Assembly (NCBI GenBank): GCA_021647365.1
Contig: JAKIUW010000018.1
Coordinates: 1-64,000, forward strand
Origin: Cocleimonas sp.
GTDB lineage: Bacteria > Pseudomonadota > Gammaproteobacteria > Thiotrichales > Thiotrichaceae
DNA length: 64,000 nt
Direction of reading: 5' to 3'
The translations under genes and the position numbers were made by a program. The notes below the pieces were generated by a model. It did no database searches, was not told the DNA's origin, and worked only from the letters and a program-made list of their open reading frames with translations. Every line of letters starts with the position of its first letter. Positions within the stretch are counted from its first letter, which is position 1. Shown one piece after another: positions 1-8,583 of this stretch.

Positions 1-108
1 CGATTGTTACAGCTTAATTTGTTTGAGAAGCGCGACCTTATGGCACTTCTTCGAGGTGATCCACCCAATAGAAAACAACATGACTTTAATCAAATGGTGA
101 TGTTATGA
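1..108 (+). CDS. Transposase, C-terminal fragment (cut by window edge)
   Basis: Frame 1 is open from the first base to a TGA at 106-108 and encodes 35 residues containing LNLFEKRDLMALLRGDPP. A hydrophobic stretch ending in NLFE(K/R)RDL near the C-terminus is, from memory, typical of IS4-type transposases. That family call rests on the tail only, because the catalytic DDE domain would lie to the left of the window. The sequence AACGGGACAGTAGTG just downstream (about 115-129) would be a reasonable candidate for the element's right end, which I cannot confirm. The gene is too short here to judge whether it is intact. Confidence 0.55.
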   Translation, partial: RLLQLNLFEKRDLMALLRGDPPNRKQHDFNQMVML

Positions 109-134
109 AGTTAACGGGACAGTAGTGCTATAAA

Positions 135-157
135 GCACACCCCCCCACTTTTACATG
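135..157 (+). repeat. Dispersed C-rich repeat, single unit (CAC variant)
   Basis: Reads GCACACCCCCCC then ACTTTTACATG. It belongs to the family found throughout the window. It lies 35 bases beyond the stop of the minus-strand dynamin-like gene and just outside the presumed transposon end. Confidence 0.85.
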
Positions 158-191
158 GCTTATTTATGAAAGCCTGCTTTAAAGAAACTAT

Positions 192-1622
192 TTAATCATC
201 ATGCCCTGCTGGGCTTGTATAACGATCATTCAACGTCTGTACAAATTCATCAATATCACTGCGTATGCCATCCATTTTTCGCTGGGTTCTATTACTCCAG
301 CCAACTGGATTCTTTCTAAAAATGCTTCGCCACCAACGTGTGTGTTTTCTAAAAGCACTTGAGATATTTCCATATGGGTCATCGGTGCTAAGCTTTTTAG
401 CAACACCATTAACTAATTTACTGCGTATCAATTGATGAAGCAAATAAGCAAATAAAGCAGCTCCCCCTATAGCAGCTAAGCCAAGCCATTTGTTTTGCTG
501 AAATACTCCCAGCCAAGGGGGATTAAATGTAAAGCCTTGCCAATATCCTGCGATTACACTTAAAACAATCAAGCCTACAATTAAAGGAATGAATATAACT
601 AAATCCGTAATGATGACGCGCTTCTTCCAGCGCTTCATTGCCATTTGGATTTGTGGAACTGCTTGTTGCTCTATCTGATTTGAAAGTGACTCCATGCTTC
701 CAATGATGCGGTAGACACGCTCGATATTAATACCTTCCATGCGTTTTGTGATTTCAGCATAATCATTATTTCTCTTGCTGACATAACGATCCCAGACTGA
801 TTGGTTTTCTACTGGCACAGCTAAATCTTCATTAAAGATCACGTGAAATCTACCTGAACTTAGTCCACTTTGTACCAGTGATTTTTGCCACGCTGCAACA
901 ATATCTTCCATATTGTCATCTTGTGCCGAAGTATCTATTTGATTAAGAATAAACAAAAACTTACTGCTGTCATTGCGTTTTTGAGAGCCTTTTACCAAGT
1001 GCTCAAGCGTATCTTGCATCGCACCTGGTTCAGGGTGTCTTGCATCAAATAAAACCAAGACTAAATCGGATAGATCAATGATATGGTCAGTGATTTTTAG
1101 CGTAGCTTTTCGTTGCTCATCCGCATCAAAGCCAGGGGAGTCTATAATAATTTTTCCGCGTAGTTGCTCACTCGGCACGGCTTTCATTTGCAGATAGTTA
1201 TCTATACGGGAGCCTTCGCCTTGTGTAACGTTCTCAATATCCTCACTGATTTGATAGAAGGGAAAACGTGGGTCTCCATCCAAAGCAATACCAGGCAATG
1301 TGCGTGTTTCTGAATCACTACTGTAAGTCATCACCGTAAAACGATCATCTACTGCTTGGTTTCCTGTATTTTGCACATCCAAGCCAAGGTAGGAATTTAT
1401 AAAACTAGATTTACCTGCTGAGAAAGTGCCTAAAACAGAAACCAATGGCCACCATGATATTTGAGTGGCATAAGATGCATCACCATCCAACAAGCCCATT
1501 TTTTGTGACACTTTATCAAGCTGACGGTAACGACCTACAACAGAGACCAGTATAGGGTTTTCTCTTTCAAGATGTTCCTGCAATCGCTCTAAACGATTTT
1601 GCATTCTATTAGCAGAATTCAT
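192..1622 (-). CDS. Dynamin-like GTPase with C-terminal membrane anchor
   Basis: A 476-residue GTPase of the dynamin/YjdA-like class. G1 is GTFSAGKS (residues 65-72), G3 is DSPG (161-164) preceded by the hydrophobic strand KIII, and G4 is NQID (227-230), with an N in place of the usual T/N-K. Two hydrophobic segments (about 336-360 and 380-399) make an integral membrane hairpin, so the GTPase head should face the cytoplasm at the inner membrane. Bacterial dynamin-like proteins remodel or tether membranes; the role of this one is not known. It is the last gene of the minus-strand run starting at the RND adaptor and follows the coiled-coil gene after 58 bases. The family call is firm, the function is open. 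Confidence 0.85.
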   Translation of the reverse strand: MNSANRMQNRLERLQEHLERENPILVSVVGRYRQLDKVSQKMGLLDGDASYATQISWWPLVSVLGTFSAGKSSFINSYLGLDVQNTGNQAVDDRFTVMTYSSDSETRTLPGIALDGDPRFPFYQISEDIENVTQGEGSRIDNYLQMKAVPSEQLRGKIIIDSPGFDADEQRKATLKITDHIIDLSDLVLVLFDARHPEPGAMQDTLEHLVKGSQKRNDSSKFLFILNQIDTSAQDDNMEDIVAAWQKSLVQSGLSSGRFHVIFNEDLAVPVENQSVWDRYVSKRNNDYAEITKRMEGINIERVYRIIGSMESLSNQIEQQAVPQIQMAMKRWKKRVIITDLVIFIPLIVGLIVLSVIAGYWQGFTFNPPWLGVFQQNKWLGLAAIGGAALFAYLLHQLIRSKLVNGVAKKLSTDDPYGNISSAFRKHTRWWRSIFRKNPVGWSNRTQRKMDGIRSDIDEFVQTLNDRYTSPAGHDD

Positions 1623-1680
1623 TACGGAACCTCTTTATCTATTTTAGTCTGGGAGTATTGCTTTTGTATTAGCTCACAAA

Positions 1681-2421
1681 TTAATTTAATGAAGCCGTAC
1701 CCGTTGAAATTGGGTTTAATGAATCAACAACTGAACCTTGCCCGCCATCGGTCGCTAATGGCTGCACAGGAATATCCAATGGAATAGGAATATAGTTAGG
1801 TATTGGTGCCTGTATCGGCATGTTCATATTTCCATAACCCGGCTGTTGATACTCTTGTTGGTACACTGGTGGAGAGAATTGCGAACGAGGAAGGGGTGCT
1901 CTCGACCCCTGAAAAGGCATACTCTGATCATCCTTCCAAGGTAAAAAACTATTCATAAAGCTAAGTGGCGTAGAAATATTCTTATTCATACTCCAAAAAT
2001 CACGCTGCATATTGTTTGTTGAAGCAGCCATATCATAAATAGCTGGTTTCATTCCAGTAATAGAATCCGACATTTCTGATGTAGTATTTGTCATCTTGCC
2101 TATATCACTTGTCATATTTGCTGTTGAGCTACTTAGACTATCCATCGTTCCAGACATATGATTCATAGTGCCTGCAATAGTATCCATATTTGTTTCAATT
2201 GAACCACTCATTCCTACAAATGTATCAGCCATTCGACGAACATCTGAAGTTAATGAGAATATGAGGTAGAAACCAAAAGCCGCAAGAATAAAAAAAGCAA
2301 CCATTGCGGGGTACACCAACATCTGCATTCTTTTTGTCGATGCATCCGCCTTTTTCTCAAACTCTTGAAGTTCGCTTTCTAACTCAAGAATATAATCTCG
2401 ATGTAGTTCGCTCTTAGCCAT
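1681..2421 (-). CDS. Membrane-anchored coiled-coil protein with Pro/Tyr-rich tail, unknown
   Basis: 246 residues that I do not recognise as a named family. A basic/acidic N-terminal helix (1-30) precedes one membrane span (about 34-57). Residues about 60-150 form a Met- and Ser/Thr-rich coiled coil with regular Met/Ile spacing, resembling the signalling stalk of chemoreceptors but without a receptor tip. The last 90 residues are rich in Pro, Gln, Tyr and Asn and include SMPF and NYIPIP. The same two short patterns occur in the tail of the protein encoded at 4003-4785. Its place between a TPR protein and a dynamin-like GTPase suggests a scaffold at the inner membrane, which is inference. Confidence 0.7.
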   Translation of the reverse strand: MAKSELHRDYILELESELQEFEKKADASTKRMQMLVYPAMVAFFILAAFGFYLIFSLTSDVRRMADTFVGMSGSIETNMDTIAGTMNHMSGTMDSLSSSTANMTSDIGKMTNTTSEMSDSITGMKPAIYDMAASTNNMQRDFWSMNKNISTPLSFMNSFLPWKDDQSMPFQGSRAPLPRSQFSPPVYQQEYQQPGYGNMNMPIQAPIPNYIPIPLDIPVQPLATDGGQGSVVDSLNPISTGTASLN

Positions 2422-2576
2422 TTTATATACCTTTCAATGTTGTGAGAGCTTTACACGAGAGAAACATAACGGATATAACATACTTTAATACTTCAATTTT
2501 TTCTTAATAACCGAAGGATTACGCTATTTTTCTCTCGCCATACTCTCGTGCAAAGCACTCATTGTACTAATATCAG

Positions 2577-3314
2577 TTACTTTTTTAACTGAATCTGCTT
2601 ATGTATTTTTGCTGCTCTATCGGGATAGAATAAACCAATAAACCCAACCATATTGGCCACTCTCTCTTTACCACCTTGCTCTATCATTGGTATCGCTATC
2701 TCCGAATAAAGTTCAGCCGCTTTTTTAGGATATCCTTGTCTCCAATAAACATTACCTAACTCACCTCGGTGCTCAAGTACTTTAGGCTCCACTTCAATTA
2801 ACTTTTCATAAATCTGAGCAGCTTCATCCAAACCATTATTCCAATAAGCTTCTCTCGCCATCAGTAGCATTTCTTCTGTTGTTGATTGCCCAAGATCAGC
2901 TGTTGAAGTTGAATTTAAGACGCTACCTTTATCTGACTTAGGCTCTTGTATTTTCGCATCATCAGCCTCTGAAAACTCACTAAAAGGAGGTTTTTTAGAT
3001 GAAATTTTGGCTTTATCATCATATTCAATTCCTTCTTTCTTTCCACTCTTTGAGTCTATAGATGTAGCAACCTGGTCTTGATTTCCTGTTATAGATGTTT
3101 TAACTACAGGTTTAGAAATTATTTTCCCATCCGTTAGCTTATTATTTATATCTGCTTTAACTTCTTCAAAAACTTCATTTACAGAGCTATCTTTTTTTAC
3201 CGTGGTAGCATCACCTTTCTGACTACCCGAACCAAAGGTCAGCAATATAGCTATTCCACCTAATACCCATGTTGCAATAATAGGATGACCCATTAACCAT
3301 CGAACAATGTACAT
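2577..3314 (-). CDS. TPR protein with N-terminal membrane anchor
   Basis: 245 residues. One hydrophobic segment (about 10-27, IIATWVLGGIAILLTFG) sits at the N-terminus as an uncleaved anchor. A low-complexity Lys/Ser/Asp-rich linker follows (about 30-145). The C-terminal hundred residues carry at least two tetratricopeptide-like helical pairs, with the pattern A..Y..(Q)I YEKLIEVEP and LGNVYWRQGYPKKAAELYSEI. TPRs mediate protein contacts. The gene follows the ParA-type ATPase gene by 68 bases on the same strand, so a partner of that ATPase or of the neighbouring membrane proteins is plausible. I do not recognise a specific family. Confidence 0.75.
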   Translation of the reverse strand: MYIVRWLMGHPIIATWVLGGIAILLTFGSGSQKGDATTVKKDSSVNEVFEEVKADINNKLTDGKIISKPVVKTSITGNQDQVATSIDSKSGKKEGIEYDDKAKISSKKPPFSEFSEADDAKIQEPKSDKGSVLNSTSTADLGQSTTEEMLLMAREAYWNNGLDEAAQIYEKLIEVEPKVLEHRGELGNVYWRQGYPKKAAELYSEIAIPMIEQGGKERVANMVGFIGLFYPDRAAKIHKQIQLKK

Positions 3315-3382
3315 TCAAAACTCCCTTTTTAAACTAAATACTTATTACTGCATATTATATACAATATTTAAATAACTATAGA

Positions 3383-4003
3383 TTAATATAATGCTTGGCC
3401 TAGTTCTTCCAGCTCAGTGGCAGCTTTTGATCGAGGATCCATTTCAAATACAGCCATTCCTTCACTGAAAGAACGTCTATAGGCTGTTCGTTGATAAAGT
3501 CTTTGTTTCAGCATGTTAATTCCATCTAAACCATCTAATGCTTCAAAGGCATCATCCGTCTCACGCACAGCTATATGTGTATCAGAACGATTCATAAAAC
3601 CAATTATTTCAGGCTTAGCGCCACTCTTTCGTACCTTGGCAATTAGTTTCAAAAAACGCTGAGTTGACCAAACATCGGCCTGACTTGGCGCAACAGGTAT
3701 CAAAATACGGTCAGCTCTTTGAATCGCCGCATTCATGGCCTCTCCATCTGAAAGACCTATATCAACAATAACTTCTGTATGCTTTCCTTCACTACCTAAC
3801 TGACTAACAAAATGCTGGGGCTCTAATGCTGGCACATATCCATCTTCTGTTCTTATTTCCAACGCATCGGTTATCGTAGCTTGAGGATCGAGATCATAAA
3901 TAGAAACATGAACATTTCGTCTTGTCGCTACCCAAATTGATAGATTAAAAGCCACCGTGCTTTTCCCCGTGCCTCCTTTTAGATTACCCACTACAGTTAT
4001 CAT
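3383..4003 (-). CDS. ParA/MinD-type P-loop ATPase
   Basis: 206 residues of the ParA family. The deviant Walker A motif KGGTGKS lies at residues 9-15 with the signature lysine K9, the A-prime motif is IYDLDPQA, and the Walker B strand is VIVDIG. The protein is short: it has no N-terminal DNA-binding domain and no obvious MinD-type C-terminal amphipathic helix. No ParB or parS-like neighbour is visible, so it is unlikely to segregate the chromosome. Its ATG overlaps the stop of the proline-rich membrane protein gene by one base (TAATG), implying translational coupling. Orphan ParAs of this size position membrane or cytoplasmic cargo in other bacteria; the cargo here is unknown. Confidence 0.88.
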   Translation of the reverse strand: MITVVGNLKGGTGKSTVAFNLSIWVATRRNVHVSIYDLDPQATITDALEIRTEDGYVPALEPQHFVSQLGSEGKHTEVIVDIGLSDGEAMNAAIQRADRILIPVAPSQADVWSTQRFLKLIAKVRKSGAKPEIIGFMNRSDTHIAVRETDDAFEALDGLDGINMLKQRLYQRTAYRRSFSEGMAVFEMDPRSKAATELEELGQALY

Positions 4004-4785
4004 TAATTATTATCCTTTTTAGGTAAGTTTTTTTGTGTCAAAGGCTTATTAGCAGGTGTAGATACCCAGTAGTTTGGCATTGGAGTAGGAACTCTATTAA
4101 AAACTGGCATTTGAGGAACAACAATATTTGATGGCATCATGGGTACAGGTACATACATATACTGCGGCACAGGATAACTCCAACCAAAATTATTGTTACT
4201 CATCACTGCTTCATTATTATTTGGGGCGACTCTTAAATTATTAAACCTTAAATCGGCACCTTGTCCTTTTTGCGACCAAATAGGGATATTTGGAGAACTC
4301 ATCGCTGGTATCTGACCATTATACTGAGAAGAGAAAGGCATACTTTTATTTAAACTTGGGATCTCTCCTCCTGATGGAGGCATATGTGTTTTTTGGATCA
4401 GCTTTGGCGTAACAGGTTGTTCCATATTCCCAAATGAAGGTTTTAATCGGGATAATAACGGGGCTACAGGAGGTTTCAATTCTGCCTTAGCTCCTACATT
4501 ATTTTTAGGTTGCACAGGTCTGGCTTTCAAAGTCAAAGAGTCCACTGGACTCGTAGGCGTCTGTACTTTATGAGCAGCTTGCGTTGGAGCTTTAGGAGCT
4601 ATCGGTGACTTTTTTTGTTGATAACTTGCCGACAGTTCTTCATTCAAAAAAGGTCCTGGAGGAGGAGGAGCAAGCATTGCATCCTTTTTAATTTCAGCAA
4701 TACTGCTTTCTGATAATAAAATCATTCCCGATGCGATCACTGTTGCCACAACGACGGTTAGTGTGCCTTTATGCAATGTACTCAT
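4003..4785 (-). CDS. Proline-rich membrane-anchored or exported protein, unknown
   Basis: 260 residues with no family I recognise. An N-terminal hydrophobic segment (about 8-30, TVVVATVIASGMILL) is either a signal peptide or an anchor. The rest is disordered: Pro-, Ala- and Lys-rich to about residue 110, then Asn/Met/Tyr/Pro-rich with SMPF and a tail containing YMYVPVPMMPS and MPNYW. The gene begins 12 bases after the RND pump stop and overlaps the ParA gene by one base, so it is almost certainly co-transcribed with both. Similar short patterns recur in the tail of the coiled-coil protein at 1681-2421. Confidence 0.65.
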   Translation of the reverse strand: MSTLHKGTLTVVVATVIASGMILLSESSIAEIKKDAMLAPPPPGPFLNEELSASYQQKKSPIAPKAPTQAAHKVQTPTSPVDSLTLKARPVQPKNNVGAKAELKPPVAPLLSRLKPSFGNMEQPVTPKLIQKTHMPPSGGEIPSLNKSMPFSSQYNGQIPAMSSPNIPIWSQKGQGADLRFNNLRVAPNNNEAVMSNNNFGWSYPVPQYMYVPVPMMPSNIVVPQMPVFNRVPTPMPNYWVSTPANKPLTQKNLPKKDNN

Positions 4786-4797
4786 TTAAATCACCCG

Positions 4798-7700
4798 TTA
4801 TATATCTTTCTTCAAGCGTATACCTCTACGCTTTGATTTAGGCTTATTAGTCTGCTTTACATCAGCCTGTATTGCTTTTGGTTTAGCTGTTGCCTTTGGT
4901 TTAGCTGTGGTTTTCAACTTAGTAATTGCTTCTGATTTTTCTATTGCAGATTCTATTTCTTTTTGTGCTTTTCTAGGTTTTCGCGGTGATGGCACCCACT
5001 CTTCCTTCTCTACTTTACTTGACTTTTTAGATGGCTTAGGAGGAGATGGCGTCCAATCATCATCATCTTTACTACCTCTATTGAAAGCCCACCCCATTAA
5101 TCCTTTTACGCCTGAAACCAATAAACCTGAAACCGTAATCACAACACCAAACACTGTTGAGAAAATACTTTTAAGTGTATCAAAAGATGAGCTATCAGAA
5201 TCATCATCGCTACTATCAATCACATCTGAGGCCGGCTTGTTATCAGGGTTAAAATCAGGAGGAACAATAGAGTTTCCATCACCATCAATACACAATGCCC
5301 TCCCAGCACTAATACAACCGAGAGGAATTACAATCAAAGTAAGTAATGTTGAAATCAATCCACCAAACACCAATGATACCGCCATTCCTTTAAATATAGG
5401 ATCGGTAATAATAACCAACGAACCTCCAATTAATGCAAAGGCCGTAATAGCAATAGGGCGTGTTCTTGCCTCACATGAATGTATTGCTGCATCAACAACA
5501 CTCATACCCTGTTGCAATACCGCATTTTTGGTGAAGTCAACCAGCAATATTGAGTTTCTTACCACAATACCCGCCAAGGCTATAAAACCAATCATCGAGG
5601 TTGCTGTAAAATCTGCCCCCCAAAGCCAATGACCAGGAATAATACCTATTAATGTTAAAGGTATAGGTGCAATAACAATTGCTGGTAAAATAAAGTTTCC
5701 AAACAAACCTACAATAAGCATATAAATCAATACCAATGCTGCCATAAAGGCAATACCCATATCACGGAATGTTTCAAAAGTAACAGTCCACTCACCGCCC
5801 CACTCAAAATTAGTTTTCTCGGCAGTATCTTCTCGACCAAACCAAGCACCACCCGTAACAACCGTTCCATCTGGTGCTTTATAGCCCTTGCCATCATTAG
5901 CTTTTGCCAATATATCTTGCACCTGAAACATACCATAAACAGGTGCCGCCAAATCACCTACTGTTTCCGCTGTAACAAATTCCACTGCTCGTAAGTCTTT
6001 ATGATAAATAGGCTCATCTGCTTTTTCTTTCACAAATCTTCCTAATTCTGCCAGCGGGAGGGTTTTACCCATGCGATTAGTCACAGGTAATTGTATCAAA
6101 CGATTAATTTGTGAACGCGCACTTAAAGGCACTTGCATAACAATCGGTGTTGGATTAATTAGTGCATTTCTTTTGATATCACCCAAAATAAAGCCACCCA
6201 TTGCCATTTCCAATGTAGTATTAATATCTTCTACAGTAATACCGTTTCGTTGTGCTTTAGCTGCATCTACTTTGAAGCGCAAAATATCATGAGGATCTTC
6301 CAAGAAATTATCCACATCACCTAAATTAGGCGCCTCCTCAAATGCTTTAGTTATATCCCTTGCAACTTGCCTACGTGTTTCAGCACTTGGCCCATATATT
6401 TCAGCAACCACCGATTGTAAAACAGGGGGCCCTGGAGGCATCTCAACCACTTGTATCTTAGCACCTAATGCTTTCGCAATTGGTGTTAGCATTGTACGCG
6501 CTTCATCTGCAATTTCATGACTTGATCTATCACGGTCATGCTTATCTGTTAATTGAACCTGTACATCTCCCTGCCATGGGCTTTTACGTAAGTAGTAGTG
6601 ACGAACCAAGCCATTAAAATTAAAGGGTGATGCTGTACCTGCATAAGTCTGAACAGCAGTTACCTCTTCAACTGCTTGCATCTTTGTCGCTATCTGGTTT
6701 ATTAAGTTAGCCGTAATAGGAAGAGCTGTACCTTCTGGGAAGTTAACAACAATATTAAATTCTGGCTTGTTATCCAAAGGTAACATTTTTACTTTTACGC
6801 CTTTGGTGTAAAACAATACCAAGGTTAAAAGTAACACCCCCACCAAGGCATAAATTAACAATTTTCCTTTTTTCCTATCCTGAATAAGAGGAACAATTAT
6901 TCCTCTAAAAAATTTTTCTAGCATTGCCGCTTGGCGATGCTCTTTCTTCTCCATTTTATCCAACTGGCCCAAGCTTGGCTTTAATTTATTGGTTAACCAT
7001 GGCGTAAATGCAAATGCAGCAAAAAGTGAAAATATCATTGCCACCGAGCCTAATATAGGAATTGGTGACATATAAGGCCCCATCATTCCACTAACAAAAC
7101 CCATTGGAAGCAATGCAGCAATAACGGTAAAAGTTGCCAGTATAGTTGGATTTCCCACTTCTCGAACAGCATCAACAGCCACATCCACATCTAGATTTCC
7201 TGACATTAGCCATCGCCGATAAATATTTTCCACTACCACTATGGCATCATCGACCAAAATACCGATGGAGAATATCAGTGCAAACAAGCTAACTCGATCA
7301 ATGGTTAAACCTAATAGCCAAGCAGAAAACACGGTTACGGTTATAACAACAGGAATAATAATAAATGTGACTAAAGATGCCCTCCAACCCAAGAAAAACA
7401 ACACCAATATGGTAACCATCAATGTAGCTTCGCCCAATTTAAACAAAAGTTCATTTACTTTTGCCTTAGCTGATGCGCCATAGTTTCGGGTGATTTCTAC
7501 GTGTACATTGTCGGGTATCAAACGCCCCTTAAAATGCTCAACTCTTGCCAAAACTGCTTCTGCAACTTTTACTCCATTTGAACCATGCTTTTTTGCGATT
7601 GCGATAGTAACTGCTGGCGCACCATTAGCAAGTTCAACACCATCCTTCTTGCCTGCCTTACCTGTGTAGTATCCAACCACTTTAGTTGCTTCACTAGGCC

Positions 7701-8541
7701 CCGCGGAAACTGTGGCTACATCTCGCACATAAACAGGTCGGCCATCTATTACTGCCACCATCAAACGCTTAATATCTTCCGCAGACTTTAAAAAAGAACC
7801 TGTTATTACTTTTAGAAATTTATCACCCGGCTCAACTGAACCTGCATTTCGCTCAGAGTTTGCCATACGAATCGTATTGGCAACCTGTCCAAGTGATACC
7901 CCGTATGTAGCTAAACGCTCTGGCAACACTTCAAGTAAGAGTTGATCAGTTCTACCATCAACAACAAAACTCTGGCTAGCATTAGGCACCTCTCGAAGCT
8001 TTTGCAGGAGATCAAGTGCAACCAATTTCAGTGAAGCATCGTCAACATTATTTGACCACAAAGTTATAGACACAACAGGAACATCATCCACACCTACTGG
8101 CTTTACTAAAAAGCCTGCAATTCCTTGTGGCATCCTATTCTTATTAGAAGCCAGCTTGTCATTTAATTTTACGATTGATGATTCAAAATTTTCACCCACT
8201 TTGAATTGCACGGTAACCATCGCCTGCCCACGAGATGAAGCAGAGTAAACATGCTTTACACCCGTAATCTCAGACATAATACCTTCAAGCGGCCTAGCTA
8301 CCTGACTCTCTACCTCAGTAGCTGTCGCACCAGGGTAACTTACAAAAATATCTACCATAGGAACAGATATTTGAGGATCCTCTTGGCGAGGTGTCATCTG
8401 CATACCCAATAAGCCTAATGCAAGAAATGCTATCAACAAAAGCAAAGCTAGCGGGGAAGTGATAAACATCTTGGCCACACTACCTGCTAGGCCTAAGTTA
8501 TTTTTTTCTTCATTCTCTTTCGATGTATTCTGGTCAGTCAT
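4798..8541 (-). CDS. RND efflux pump inner-membrane subunit with long C-terminal extension
   Basis: A 1247-residue transporter of the AcrB/HAE-1 class (resistance-nodulation-division). The core has the usual 12-span layout: a first span near residue 35, a large periplasmic domain, spans with the proton-relay pair in GILVDDAIVVVENIYR, then a second half. DDA in that span favours drug-type rather than CusA-type metal pumps. The normal family length is about 1020-1070. Here about 150 extra residues follow span 12: an acidic Ser/Asp stretch, an extra hydrophobic segment (about 1125-1155) and a Lys/Pro-rich tail with two copies of an acidic-W-(T/V)-PSP-x-KP motif (about 1160-1195). The adaptor gene lies 42 bases upstream. 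Confidence 0.93.
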   Translation of the reverse strand: MTDQNTSKENEEKNNLGLAGSVAKMFITSPLALLLLIAFLALGLLGMQMTPRQEDPQISVPMVDIFVSYPGATATEVESQVARPLEGIMSEITGVKHVYSASSRGQAMVTVQFKVGENFESSIVKLNDKLASNKNRMPQGIAGFLVKPVGVDDVPVVSITLWSNNVDDASLKLVALDLLQKLREVPNASQSFVVDGRTDQLLLEVLPERLATYGVSLGQVANTIRMANSERNAGSVEPGDKFLKVITGSFLKSAEDIKRLMVAVIDGRPVYVRDVATVSAGPSEATKVVGYYTGKAGKKDGVELANGAPAVTIAIAKKHGSNGVKVAEAVLARVEHFKGRLIPDNVHVEITRNYGASAKAKVNELLFKLGEATLMVTILVLFFLGWRASLVTFIIIPVVITVTVFSAWLLGLTIDRVSLFALIFSIGILVDDAIVVVENIYRRWLMSGNLDVDVAVDAVREVGNPTILATFTVIAALLPMGFVSGMMGPYMSPIPILGSVAMIFSLFAAFAFTPWLTNKLKPSLGQLDKMEKKEHRQAAMLEKFFRGIIVPLIQDRKKGKLLIYALVGVLLLTLVLFYTKGVKVKMLPLDNKPEFNIVVNFPEGTALPITANLINQIATKMQAVEEVTAVQTYAGTASPFNFNGLVRHYYLRKSPWQGDVQVQLTDKHDRDRSSHEIADEARTMLTPIAKALGAKIQVVEMPPGPPVLQSVVAEIYGPSAETRRQVARDITKAFEEAPNLGDVDNFLEDPHDILRFKVDAAKAQRNGITVEDINTTLEMAMGGFILGDIKRNALINPTPIVMQVPLSARSQINRLIQLPVTNRMGKTLPLAELGRFVKEKADEPIYHKDLRAVEFVTAETVGDLAAPVYGMFQVQDILAKANDGKGYKAPDGTVVTGGAWFGREDTAEKTNFEWGGEWTVTFETFRDMGIAFMAALVLIYMLIVGLFGNFILPAIVIAPIPLTLIGIIPGHWLWGADFTATSMIGFIALAGIVVRNSILLVDFTKNAVLQQGMSVVDAAIHSCEARTRPIAITAFALIGGSLVIITDPIFKGMAVSLVFGGLISTLLTLIVIPLGCISAGRALCIDGDGNSIVPPDFNPDNKPASDVIDSSDDDSDSSSFDTLKSIFSTVFGVVITVSGLLVSGVKGLMGWAFNRGSKDDDDWTPSPPKPSKKSSKVEKEEWVPSPRKPRKAQKEIESAIEKSEAITKLKTTAKPKATAKPKAIQADVKQTNKPKSKRRGIRLKKDI

Positions 8542-8583
8542 AAGATTATCTTCAAGTCAGTTAGTTTAAAGGAAGCACTCAGA

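Noticed and set aside
4798..8541. RND pump as a CusA-type copper exporter
   Set aside because: The proton-relay span has VDDAIVVVENIYR, typical of drug-type pumps, and no CusC or CusF is nearby.
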